From a virus: a stretch of DNA of 20,506 bases. The notes under the pieces were generated by a model. It was not told the origin of the DNA. It ran no database searches and saw only the letters and a list, made by a program, of their open reading frames with translations. The DNA lies in the IMG/VR virus record IMGVR_UViG_3300039191_000018, positions 1-20,506 of that record, one strand, 5' to 3'. Shown in pieces: positions 1-6,972 of this stretch. Every line of letters starts with the position of its first letter. Position 1 is the first letter of the stretch. Both the position numbers and the translations under genes were made by a program.

Positions 1-15
1 ATCGTTGCTAAATAA
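1..15 (+). CDS. 3' end of an upstream gene (possible)
   Basis: The first five codons read I-V-A-K-stop in frame 1 and may be the tail of a gene lying outside the window. A second frame also stays open across the window edge to about position 104, overlapping the reductase start, so the frame cannot be fixed. Nothing about function can be said. Confidence 0.25.
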   Translation: MVAK

Positions 16-53
16 ACCCGAACAAACAATCCTCCAAAATAGAGAGAGAGAAC

Positions 54-2051
54 ATGAACGCACCGACTACACGCGCCCGAGTTGTAACGCGGAGAACATA
101 TAACCGTCCGAAGGATGAAACTGGCACAGTATTTGAAACATGGGAAGAAACCGTAGATCGCGTGATCGATCACCAGCGGTGGCTTTGGGAACGCGCCAAG
201 GGTGATCGCCTGACCAACGCCGAACGCGAAGAACTCCACGAACTTCACCAACTCATGCTTGACCGCAAGGCAACCGTATCAGGGCGCACCCTGTGGCTCG
301 GTGGTACAAAGATCGCCCAGACCCGCGAAGCCTCGCAATTCAACTGCAGCTTCGGAAAGCAGACAACCGTCCATGATGTGGTCGATAGCTTCTGGCTGCT
401 CCTACAGGGATGCGGCGTTGGCTTCGAGCCTGTCGTGGGTACGCTGTCGGGTTTCACCGAGCCGGTCGAGGTTTGTATTGTTAACTCCGAGAAGGTTATC
501 TATGACCACAAGGGCGCTGAGACGAACCTCTCATATTCCTACACAGATACGGACACAAATGAGCGAATCTATCTACTTGAGGTAGGGGATAGTGCAGAAG
601 CATGGGCCAAGGCCGCTGGTAAATTGCTGGCTTGCAAGGAACCTGTGGATCGCATTGTGATCAACTTCAAGCAGGTCCGTGCCGCCGGTATCCGTCTCAA
701 GGGGTACGGCTGGATCAGCTCAGGTGACGAGACCATAAGTAAAGCCTTCGAGGCTATCTGTGCGATCCTCTCGAAACGCGCTGGGCAGCTCCTGACACGT
801 ATGGATATCCTCGATGTGTTGAACTGGTTGGGCACCACGTTGTCCTCGCGTCGATCCGCAGAGATCGCTGTGATGCCCATGACTGACCCAGAGGCTGACG
901 CCTTCATCGACGCCAAGAAGGACTTCTGGCTCTATGGCAACGAGCATCGCCAGCAATCCAACAACTCGCTCATGTTCTACTCTAAGCCCTCAAAGTGGGA
1001 ACTCTCGCATATCTTCCAAAAGATGATGGATGCAGGTGGTTCCGAGCCGGGTTTCATCAACGCGGAAGCAGCCAAACGTCGCGCCCCATGGTTCAAGGGT
1101 GTGAACCCCTGTGCTGAAATCCTCTTGGGTGACAAGTCGTTCTGCAACCTCGTTGAGATCGACATGGGTAAGTTCGTGTCTGACGAGCCGGGTCTTCAAA
1201 GGGCCGTCCAACTGGCAGCGCGGGCGAACTACCGGCAGACCTGTGTGAACCTCAGAGATGGAGTTCTCCAGGACACATGGCACGAACTGAATGAGTTCCT
1301 CCGCCTGTGTGGTGTTGGTCTCACTGGCATCGTGAATTGGCTCGACCAATACGATCTGCATGAGCAGAAAGAGTGGCTTGGTGAGTTCCGCATGTTTGCT
1401 CACGATGGAGCTATCTCGATGGCAGAAGATCTTGGCTTACCACTACCCAAGGCTGTCACCACGGTGAAGCCCTCGGGCACACTCTCGAAGATCATGGACA
1501 CGACCGAAGGCGTACACCGCCCGCTGGGTCGCTATATCTTCAACAACATCACCTTCTCGAAGTACGATCCTATCGTCCCTGTCATGCAGGACGCTGGGTA
1601 CAAGGTGATTGAGAAGCCGTTTGAGAGTGAAAGCGTCCTAATTACGTTCCCCGTCGCATACGAGGACGTGGAGTTTGATGAGGTCGATGGCAAGCACGTC
1701 AACCTAGAGTCCGCTGTCGAGCAACTCGAGCGTTACAAGCTGATGATGGACAACTACGTCGATCACAACTGCTCGGTGACGATCTCATACGACCCTGAGG
1801 AAGTACCCGAGATCATCGAGTGGATTCTGACGAACTGGGACACCTACGTTGGTGTGTCGTTCATCTACCGCAACGATCCCACGAAGACCGCAAAAGACCT
1901 TGGATACGCCTACCTGCCACAGGAAGTCGTGACCGAGGAAACCTATCGGAAATACGTCGCCACACTTGGTGAGGTAGACCTCGATGGGACCAACACCTTC
2001 GATGAACTCACCGACGAAGAATGTGGAACAGGAGCATGTCCAATCCGATGA
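54..2051 (+). CDS. nrdJ: Class II (adenosylcobalamin-dependent) ribonucleoside-triphosphate reductase
   Basis: Reduces ribonucleotides to deoxyribonucleotides using a thiyl radical generated from adenosylcobalamin, feeding phage DNA synthesis in the host cytoplasm. The 665 residues carry the full class II cysteine set. C353 in the NPCAEI motif corresponds to the thiyl-radical cysteine (C408 of the Lactobacillus leichmannii enzyme). C98 (FNCSF) and C364 (SFCNL) form the active-site redox pair, and the 353-364 spacing of 11 matches 408-419. C657 and C662 at the extreme C-terminus (CGTGAC) form the shuttle dithiol with the family's CxxxxC spacing. The length is somewhat below the about 739 residues of the Lactobacillus monomer. 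The start follows a GA-repeat purine tract (42-51) acting as ribosome binding site. The last codons overlap the next gene (ATGA). Thymidylate synthase follows downstream, so this is a deoxynucleotide-synthesis cluster. The enzyme depends on cobalamin made or imported by the host. Confidence 0.95.
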   Translation: MNAPTTRARVVTRRTYNRPKDETGTVFETWEETVDRVIDHQRWLWERAKGDRLTNAEREELHELHQLMLDRKATVSGRTLWLGGTKIAQTREASQFNCSFGKQTTVHDVVDSFWLLLQGCGVGFEPVVGTLSGFTEPVEVCIVNSEKVIYDHKGAETNLSYSYTDTDTNERIYLLEVGDSAEAWAKAAGKLLACKEPVDRIVINFKQVRAAGIRLKGYGWISSGDETISKAFEAICAILSKRAGQLLTRMDILDVLNWLGTTLSSRRSAEIAVMPMTDPEADAFIDAKKDFWLYGNEHRQQSNNSLMFYSKPSKWELSHIFQKMMDAGGSEPGFINAEAAKRRAPWFKGVNPCAEILLGDKSFCNLVEIDMGKFVSDEPGLQRAVQLAARANYRQTCVNLRDGVLQDTWHELNEFLRLCGVGLTGIVNWLDQYDLHEQKEWLGEFRMFAHDGAISMAEDLGLPLPKAVTTVKPSGTLSKIMDTTEGVHRPLGRYIFNNITFSKYDPIVPVMQDAGYKVIEKPFESESVLITFPVAYEDVEFDEVDGKHVNLESAVEQLERYKLMMDNYVDHNCSVTISYDPEEVPEIIEWILTNWDTYVGVSFIYRNDPTKTAKDLGYAYLPQEVVTEETYRKYVATLGEVDLDGTNTFDELTDEECGTGACPIR

Positions 2052-2176
2052 AGAAAACGCGCGATCCGATGGCACGGGAACTGAGAACACCAAAGTACCG
2101 GCCTCGGGTCGTGCCCGATAAAACCAAGAAACTCCCTCGCAAAAGGAAACACCAAGCCCCGGCCACGCGCCGGTGA
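2048..2176 (+). CDS. Small basic protein overlapping the reductase stop
   Basis: A 42-residue, lysine/arginine-rich protein beginning MKKTRDPMARELR. Its ATG overlaps the reductase stop as ATGA, a classic translational coupling arrangement. Very short basic proteins with a similar start (K-N-P-x-A-K-x-L-R like) are, from memory, common in tailed phages beside nucleotide-metabolism or structural genes; their role is unknown. Residues 24-35 are encoded by the first copy of the 34-bp direct repeat at 2119-2152, so the repeat is coding here. The stop is TGA at 2174-2176. Nucleic-acid binding is plausible from charge alone, but no domain is visible. Confidence 0.6.
   Translation: MKKTRDPMARELRTPKYRPRVVPDKTKKLPRKRKHQAPATRR
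2119..2152 (+). repeat. 34-bp direct repeat, copy 1
   Basis: A perfect 34-bp match to 2597-2630, beginning TAAAACCAAG and ending GGAAACAC. This copy lies inside the 42-residue basic gene and is translated. The bases flanking the two copies differ on both sides. Confidence 0.95.
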
Positions 2177-2204
2177 CCACACACCAACAAAAGGAACCAA
2201 CCAA

Positions 2205-2585
2205 ATGAAAAACCTAACACAAGCAGATGTCGTCCGCCTTTTTGAGGATGCAGGTCTTACGATAGACATTCGAGGATCGCTCCGAGTTACCCACAAAACA
2301 GGCACATTTCTTTACGATACTGAGGACGAGGACGACCGCGGCGTTTATATCGCAATGCACCAAGACACCATTGACGCCGATGAAAAATACCGTGTAGAAG
2401 AAGAGAGGCGCGTAGCGAAAGAAGAGGAATTAAAGGCCGCGTTCCTGAAAACGGATGAAGGAAAGGAGTGGGCGGAGAAAAGAGCATTCCCTACCATTGA
2501 CTTTTCTGGCGGGTCTGAGATGGATTTTACGGGCATGTTCGCCAACTGTGCCGACCTTAGCGGCGGCAAACCTTGGCTGAAATAG
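2205..2585 (+). CDS. Hypothetical protein (repeat-bracketed insert)
   Basis: A 126-residue protein I do not recognise. The N-terminal 50 residues look like a small folded domain (starting MKNLTQADVVRLFEDAG). Residues about 58-85 are a charged Glu/Lys/Arg stretch likely to form a helix or coiled coil, and the C-terminus is short and glycine-containing (SGGSEMDF). No signal peptide or membrane segment is seen. The ATG has a good AAGGAA ribosome binding site about 9 bases upstream. The gene lies between two perfect copies of a 34-bp repeat (2119-2152 and 2597-2630), which suggests it was inserted between the small basic gene and thyX. Its DNA looks more A/T-rich than the neighbours, which would fit a separate origin. 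Function unknown. Confidence 0.75.
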   Translation: MKNLTQADVVRLFEDAGLTIDIRGSLRVTHKTGTFLYDTEDEDDRGVYIAMHQDTIDADEKYRVEEERRVAKEEELKAAFLKTDEGKEWAEKRAFPTIDFSGGSEMDFTGMFANCADLSGGKPWLK

Positions 2586-2596
2586 CTAAGTCCATT

Positions 2597-2630
2597 TAAA
2601 ACCAAGAAACTCCCTCGCAAAAGGAAACAC
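2597..2630 (+). repeat. 34-bp direct repeat, copy 2 (thyX leader)
   Basis: The second perfect copy of the 34-bp repeat. Here it is non-coding and supplies the AAAAGGAAA ribosome binding site for the GTG start of thyX at 2635. Confidence 0.95.
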
Positions 2631-2634
2631 AACA

Positions 2635-3438
2635 GTGAAAGCAACCTATATCGACCACATGGGGACCGACCTGAGCGTAGTTAATGCCGCTCGGGTCTCC
2701 TTTGGGAAGATCTCACAGTGGGATAATGTTGACCGATTGATTGAGTACCCTGATATCACGCCAACCCTCTCCAAGTCCGACCAAGGGCTGATCGCTTTCC
2801 TGGCTCGGGGTTGTACCTCGGGTGATTGGGATAATATCATCGAAGATGTAATCGGAACATCCATGTGTGATCTCGTTGATCCCGATCTCGATCCTCGGGA
2901 TGAACTCCTGCCTCTCCTCAAGCACATCCGTAAGATGCCCGACCACTGGACACCCTTTGGTCACACAGCGATCACACTGCACATGAAGGCACCAATCTTC
3001 GTGGCTCGCCAGCTAGGCAAGCATCAGGTGGGCATGGTGTGGAACGAGGTAAGCCGCAGGTACATCTCAGATGACCCTGAGTTCCACTTCCCCTCGGAGT
3101 GGCGTGGGGCTGCTGACAACGCCAAACAAGGCTCCAGTGATGGACCCTGTGCTCAAGACGAGTGGGCACAGAGCAAGTATCTGGACCTGATAGAGGAGGC
3201 TGAGGCCACCTACAAAGGCATGATCGCAGCGGGAGTATGCGCCGAGCAGGCTCGTATGGTCCTCCCACAAGCCATGGAAACTGAATGGTACTGGACGGGG
3301 AACCTATACAGCTTCGCCAACGTGTTCGTTCAGCGATCCGACAATCATGCCCAGCGCGAAGTCCAAGAGATCGCTAGGCAGATCGGTAAGATCATCCAAC
3401 CCCTTTATCCGGTCTCATGGGATGCACTGACCAAATGA
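2635..3438 (+). CDS. thyX: Flavin-dependent thymidylate synthase ThyX
   Basis: Makes dTMP from dUMP using methylene-tetrahydrofolate, FAD and NADPH, complementing the reductase just upstream. The 267 residues begin at GTG, chosen because of the ribosome binding site in the repeat and because the N-terminus (DLSVVNAARVSF) matches the family start. The signature region is residues 125-143 (RQLGKHQ..., WNEVSRRY). It keeps the N-E-x-S-x-R-Y half of the ThyX motif, but the usual RHR triad reads KHQ and the motif serine position is V135. The C-terminal part (QARMVLPQAMETEW, then NLYSFANVFVQRS and AQREVQEIA) matches the ThyX dUMP/FAD-binding helices. Length is slightly above the bacterial 220-250. 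The stop overlaps the following glutaredoxin-like start (ATGA). Confidence 0.93.
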   Translation: MKATYIDHMGTDLSVVNAARVSFGKISQWDNVDRLIEYPDITPTLSKSDQGLIAFLARGCTSGDWDNIIEDVIGTSMCDLVDPDLDPRDELLPLLKHIRKMPDHWTPFGHTAITLHMKAPIFVARQLGKHQVGMVWNEVSRRYISDDPEFHFPSEWRGAADNAKQGSSDGPCAQDEWAQSKYLDLIEEAEATYKGMIAAGVCAEQARMVLPQAMETEWYWTGNLYSFANVFVQRSDNHAQREVQEIARQIGKIIQPLYPVSWDALTK

Positions 3439-3527
3439 AATACACCGTCTATGGCACACCGGGTTGCAACTATTGCACCCGCGCCATGGACCTCCTCAAG
3501 GTCCACAGGAAATACCCGACACCCTAG
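3435..3527 (+). pseudogene. Truncated glutaredoxin (N-terminal remnant)
   Basis: A 30-codon reading frame overlapping the thyX stop (ATGA). It begins MKYTVYGTPGCNYCTRAMDLL, the classic first strand, CxxC active site (C11, C14) and first helix of glutaredoxin. Phage glutaredoxins are normally about 70-85 residues. Here the frame closes at TAG 3525-3527, and no cis-proline (TVP) or GG motif appears in any frame before the next gene at 3554. The second half is therefore missing by deletion, not by a simple point stop. A functional protein would supply electrons to ribonucleotide reductase; the remnant probably cannot fold. A very short CxxC peptide that is still translated is possible but less likely. 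Confidence 0.75.
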
Positions 3528-3553
3528 AGAATAACACCCAAAGGATTTCCCCT

Positions 3554-3739
3554 ATGAAGCATATCCCAGAGATCACTAAAGAACTCGTTGAGTACCTTGA
3601 AGGTATCTGCCCCGATGCTTCTCCCTCTTTGAAATCAGGGGAGAGGGAAATCTGGTGGAACGCTGGCAAGGTCGATCTAGTGAGACACCTTCGAAGCATT
3701 CACGCCGAGCAAAATCAAACAATCCTTCAAGGAGACTAA
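3554..3739 (+). CDS. Conserved-looking small protein of unknown function
   Basis: A 61-residue protein starting MKHIPEITKELVEYLEGICPD. The ATG at 3554 has an AAAGGA ribosome binding site 8 bases upstream and is preferred over the in-frame ATG at 3464, which would run across the glutaredoxin remnant. The pattern of a LVEYLE helix, P-D-x-x-P-S-L-K, E-R-E-I-W, A-G and V-x-x-L resembles short proteins I recall in many marine T7-like and other phages near head genes; no function is known for them. There are no membrane or zinc motifs (one Cys only). It sits 4 bases before the proline-rich protein, so both are probably expressed with the head genes. Confidence 0.7.
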   Translation: MKHIPEITKELVEYLEGICPDASPSLKSGEREIWWNAGKVDLVRHLRSIHAEQNQTILQGD

Positions 3740-3743
3740 AACC

Positions 3744-3956
3744 ATGTGTGGATCATCTAACGCTCCCCCGCCGCCGCCACCGCCTCCACCAGCACCCCCA
3801 GTTCTCGAACAGATCGCACCTAAGTCTGCGGACAGCGACAAAGAGAGCAAGACCAAGAAGAAGGCCAAAGGTTTGAGCCGCTACAAATATGATGACAAAG
3901 GCTCAAGTTCCAGCTCCTCTAGTCTCGGTGGCATCCCCAAGAAGACCGGCGTATAA
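3744..3956 (+). CDS. Proline-rich small protein, gp7.3-like virion/tail-assembly candidate
   Basis: A 70-residue low-complexity protein: MCGSSNA, nine consecutive prolines (residues 8-16), a lysine-rich segment (KTKKKAK, about 36-42), a serine run (SSSSSSS) and a C-terminus GGIPKKTGV. The layout of a basic middle followed by L-S-R and a Ser/Gly-rich end resembles T7 gp7.3, a small tail-assembly protein encoded immediately before the portal gene, which is the position here. This is inferred from position and composition, not clear sequence identity. The ribosome binding site is CAAGGAGA. Cys2 is too close to the start for a lipoprotein signal. Confidence 0.65.
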   Translation: MCGSSNAPPPPPPPPPAPPVLEQIAPKSADSDKESKTKKKAKGLSRYKYDDKGSSSSSSSLGGIPKKTGV

Positions 3957-3984
3957 ACACCCGATAAATCCCTGAGAGGAACCC

Positions 3985-5565
3985 ATGGAAAACCAAGGCA
4001 CATGCCAAGCCCGGTACGAGCTGCTTGCGACCAACCGTGAGGTGTACCTCGAGAGGGCGCGGGAAGGCTCGAAGCTGACAATCCCAACGCTAATCCCTGC
4101 ATCAGGGACAGGCAAGCATACCAACTATCCCACCCCCTATCAAGGCGTAGGTGCGCGTGGGGTAAACAACCTAGCGTCCAAGCTCCTGTTGTCTTTATTC
4201 CCGCCCAACTCTCCATTCTTCGCTATGCGAGTGGATGACTTCATGGCGGACGAACTGGCACAGGAAGATGGCGCTAGGGCGAAGGTTGATGAACAGCTCG
4301 GGAAGTACGAGCGGTCAGTCATGCAGTCCATCGAGGACAGCGGTGACCGGTCTGCCCACTTCGAAGCCCTCAAACATCTTATCGTTGGCGGCAACGTCCT
4401 CCTATACCTCCCAAAGGATGGTGGAACCAGAGTGTTCCCATTGTCCCGCTATGTCGTCACTCGTGATGCCATGGGCGAAATGATCGAATGTATCATCGAA
4501 GAAGAGATGGCGTTTGCATCAGTGGCCGAGGATATACGTGAGCTTATCGCTGATGAACTCAATGCTGCAGAAGCTGATAATGGTCCTGATCCTAAGGCCA
4601 CCGTCAAGCTGCACACCAAGTTCTACCTCGAGAACGACAAGATTAAGTCGTACCAAGAAGCGAATGGCGTCCGTGTCCCTAAATCAGAAGGAACATGGCC
4701 TAAGCTAAAGTCGCCTGTCATTGCTCTCCGGTGGACGCGTATCGACGGCGAAGATTACGGTCGTGGTTACGTCGAAGAATACCTCGGTGACCTAATATCC
4801 CTCGAGGGTCTCTCAAAGGCCCTACTCGAAGGATCGGCAGCGGCTGCTCGCCTCGTGTTCCTCGTGCGCCCAAATGGTGTCACCAGAGCCAGGGACGTGA
4901 TGTCCGCTGAGAACGGCGCTGCTGTCTCAGGTGCTATGGACGACGTTCAGGCCCTACAAGTCAACAAACAGGCCGACATGAGCGTTGCTGAAAGGCAGAT
5001 CGGTCAACTGATCGAGCGTCTCAGCTTTGCGTTCCTCATGAACAGCGCAGTGCAGCGCCAAGGTGAACGAGTCACGGCAGAGGAAGTCCGCTACATGGCG
5101 GGTGAACTCGAGGATGCCCTAGGTGGTGTCTACTCGATCCTCTCGCAAGAGTATCAGTTGCCCTACGTCATGCGTGTTATTGACCGCCTGACAAAGCAGA
5201 AGAAGCTCCCCTCGCTGCCCGATGGTGTCGCCAAGCCAACTATTGTTACTGGTCTGGAAGCACTGGGACGTGGTCATGATCTTACCAAATACGACATGCT
5301 GCTCAAAGCACTCGCGCCCCTCGGGCCTGAGGTTCTGGGCCAGTACATGAACGTGGGTGATTACATTACCCGTATCGGCACCGCCCTCGGTATCGACCTC
5401 GACGGTCTCGTGAAGACCCAAGAGCAACTCGAGAAAGAACGGGCAGAAGCTCAACAACAACAACAGCAACAGATGATGGCTCAGATGGCTGAGAAAGCTG
5501 TCCCCGCCGTAGCCAAAGAAGGCTCCGAGGCAGTCCGTCAGGCTGTACAACCTCAAGAAGGCTAA
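3985..5565 (+). CDS. Portal / head-to-tail connector protein (T7 gp8-like)
   Basis: Forms the dodecameric portal ring at one capsid vertex through which DNA is packaged and ejected. The 526 residues compare with 536 in T7 gp8 and align with it along the whole length. Clear blocks are YQGVGARGVNNLASKLL, an EALKHLIVGGNVLLYLP-type segment, a DGEDYGRGYVEEYLGDL-type segment, LSFAFLMNSAVQRQGERVTA, the ELEDALGGVYSILSQEYQLP block, and a GLEALGRGHDL-type block near the C-terminus. The tail ends in a polyglutamine run (about residues 489-495) and a charged, alanine-rich segment. The start has a GAGAGGA ribosome binding site. Only 6 bases separate it from the scaffold gene, as expected for a co-translated head operon. 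Confidence 0.95.
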   Translation: MENQGTCQARYELLATNREVYLERAREGSKLTIPTLIPASGTGKHTNYPTPYQGVGARGVNNLASKLLLSLFPPNSPFFAMRVDDFMADELAQEDGARAKVDEQLGKYERSVMQSIEDSGDRSAHFEALKHLIVGGNVLLYLPKDGGTRVFPLSRYVVTRDAMGEMIECIIEEEMAFASVAEDIRELIADELNAAEADNGPDPKATVKLHTKFYLENDKIKSYQEANGVRVPKSEGTWPKLKSPVIALRWTRIDGEDYGRGYVEEYLGDLISLEGLSKALLEGSAAAARLVFLVRPNGVTRARDVMSAENGAAVSGAMDDVQALQVNKQADMSVAERQIGQLIERLSFAFLMNSAVQRQGERVTAEEVRYMAGELEDALGGVYSILSQEYQLPYVMRVIDRLTKQKKLPSLPDGVAKPTIVTGLEALGRGHDLTKYDMLLKALAPLGPEVLGQYMNVGDYITRIGTALGIDLDGLVKTQEQLEKERAEAQQQQQQQMMAQMAEKAVPAVAKEGSEAVRQAVQPQEG

Positions 5566-5571
5566 ATCAAC

Positions 5572-6342
5572 ATGGTAGAACAAGTAACCATTAAAGCAGA
5601 CGAGAAAGACGATAGTCTGGAAGCTGCTGCCGCCGCACAAGATGCTGACAAGGCGGTTAAGGATGAACCAAAGCTGACCGGTGAAGATGAAACCCCAGAG
5701 CGCCCTGAGTGGCTCCCTGAGAAGTTCAAGACACCTGAGGACATGGCTAAGGCATATGCTGAACTCGAGAAGGCCAAGAGTAAAGGCGAGGCACCTGACG
5801 ACAAAGACACTGACGCTACCGCTGAGAAGGCTGTCGATGAAGCTGGTCTCGATATGGATGCCCTTAGCAAGGAGTACTCTGAGAGCGGTGAGCTGTCCAA
5901 GGAAAGCCTTGAGGCACTCTCTAAGGTTGGCATCACTGAGGACATGGTTCAGTCCTACATCACAGGTCAGGAAGCTCAGGCCGCAGCGGCCCAGAAGGAG
6001 CTGCTCGAGCCTATCGGTGGTGACATCGAGGCGTACAATAAGCTGACCGCGTGGGCCGGTGATAACCTGTCAGATGCTGAGGTTGACGAGTTCAACTCGG
6101 TCCTCGAGACGGGTAACCCCTCGGCGGTCAAGATGGCCATTCGTGATCTCTCGGCCAAGTACGAGAGTGTCAATGGTACTGAACCCGGTCGTCAACTCTC
6201 GGGTAAGCCGAATACCTCAGGTGCTGCCGTGTACGAAAGCACTGCTGATCTAATGAAAGATATGCAGAATCCTGAGTACGCCAAGAACCCCGCGTTCCGC
6301 GCCAAGGTCGAGGCCAAGCTGGGCCGCTCGAATATCCTGTAA
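5572..6342 (+). CDS. Capsid assembly scaffolding protein (T7 gp9-like)
   Basis: Directs procapsid assembly around the portal and leaves before DNA filling. A 256-residue, strongly acidic, helix-rich protein. The PERPEWLPEKFKTPEDMAKAY motif near residue 43 is typical of podovirus scaffolds, and the basic end (FRAKVEAKLGRSNIL) fits the capsid-binding tail of this family. It lies between portal and capsid genes as in T7. The stop TAA overlaps the next ATG by one base (TAATG). Confidence 0.9.
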   Translation: MVEQVTIKADEKDDSLEAAAAAQDADKAVKDEPKLTGEDETPERPEWLPEKFKTPEDMAKAYAELEKAKSKGEAPDDKDTDATAEKAVDEAGLDMDALSKEYSESGELSKESLEALSKVGITEDMVQSYITGQEAQAAAAQKELLEPIGGDIEAYNKLTAWAGDNLSDAEVDEFNSVLETGNPSAVKMAIRDLSAKYESVNGTEPGRQLSGKPNTSGAAVYESTADLMKDMQNPEYAKNPAFRAKVEAKLGRSNIL

Positions 6343-6812
6343 TGAAGCCCTGCAAGAACTGCCAAACGCCGTTCACGCCTGTCAACGGAAACCAGATCAT
6401 CTGCTCACAGCGGTGCAAGGATATCCACAAGAGCAGGAAGTGGAGGGCCGAGAACAAGGAACAGCGCAAGGAGATCGCTAGGAAGTGGAGGGCCGAGAAC
6501 AAGGAGATCGCTAGAAAGAACTGGCACGCTCGAAAGCACCAGATCGAGTGGACCGAGGAAAGACGTGAGAAGAGCCGAGAGGCTTCCCGCCGGTGGCGAG
6601 CGAAGAATAAAGCACACCTCCGTCGATACCGAGGCTACAACTGGATGAACCGGGCATGCATCCCCGCGCAGCGCATCCTAGCTCTGGCTGATAAAATGAA
6701 CGATCATCAAAAAAGGAGGTTTGCGGATTGGATACTCAAGGTTGGACACGAGGCGTTGAGGCACCACGAGGTGGATTACTTCGTGAGCGACTTCAACACT
6801 CAAGAAATATGA
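6342..6812 (+). CDS. Zinc-ribbon, Arg/Lys-rich protein; possible degenerate homing endonuclease
   Basis: A 156-residue, very basic protein with no counterpart between scaffold and capsid in T7. The N-terminus carries a treble-clef/zinc-ribbon pattern C4-x2-C7-x13-C21-x3-C25. This is followed by repeated helical segments with the core RKWRAENKE (residues 32-40 and 47-55) and a weaker third copy (83-91, RRWRAKNKA). The C-terminal 55 residues contain several histidines (H137, H141, H142), but I cannot identify an HNH or GIY-YIG active site. Cys4 knuckle plus tandem WRAENKE-type repeats are, from memory, common at the front of phage HNH-type homing endonucleases. A DNA-binding selfish or regulatory protein is therefore the best guess. 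It starts by one-base overlap with the scaffold stop and lacks a strong ribosome binding site, so translation is probably coupled. Confidence 0.7.
   Translation: MKPCKNCQTPFTPVNGNQIICSQRCKDIHKSRKWRAENKEQRKEIARKWRAENKEIARKNWHARKHQIEWTEERREKSREASRRWRAKNKAHLRRYRGYNWMNRACIPAQRILALADKMNDHQKRRFADWILKVGHEALRHHEVDYFVSDFNTQEI
6435..6505 (+). repeat. Intragenic direct repeat in the zinc-ribbon gene
   Basis: A 26-bp segment starting AGGAAGTGGAG occurs identically at 6435-6460 and 6480-6505, 45 bp apart. A 13-bp AAGGAGATCGCTA segment also repeats at 6468-6480 and 6501-6513. Both encode the RKWRAENKE-type helical repeats and indicate recent tandem duplication. Confidence 0.9.
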
Positions 6813-6934
6813 AAGGTTGGTGATCCGTAAATCTCCCTGATGGAGGGACAGGGTTACTCTTCCCTCTGCAAGGTACATTAAACCTCAAGATCATGTCCAG
6901 ATAAAAGAACTGCTCCAAGAGATAAATAACGACC

Positions 6935-6963
6935 CGCTGGGGGCCTTATAAGGGTCCCCGGCG
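6935..6963 (+). promoter_or_regulatory. Stable 11-bp hairpin (RNase III site or terminator-like)
   Basis: The arms 6935-6945 (CGCTGGGGGCC) and 6953-6963 (GGGTCCCCGGCG less its first base) pair over 11 bp, including two G-U pairs, around a TTATAAG loop. No T-run follows, so it does not look like a standard intrinsic terminator. T7-like phages use such intergenic hairpins as RNase III processing sites, which fits a site ahead of the capsid gene. Confidence 0.6.
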
Positions 6964-6972
6964 CATTCCTGA

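Noticed and set aside
3464-3553. Longer start for the 61-residue protein
   Set aside because: It would overlap the glutaredoxin remnant and lacks a ribosome binding site; ATG 3554 has AAAGGA at good spacing.
3744-3956. Lipoprotein (lysis spanin) from the MCGSS start
   Set aside because: The cysteine is residue 2 with no signal peptide before it, so no lipobox exists.
6921-6945. T7-type promoter (AATAACGACCCGC resembles AATACGACTCACT)
   Set aside because: The match is partial, occurs once and overlaps the hairpin; no second copy was found in the window.
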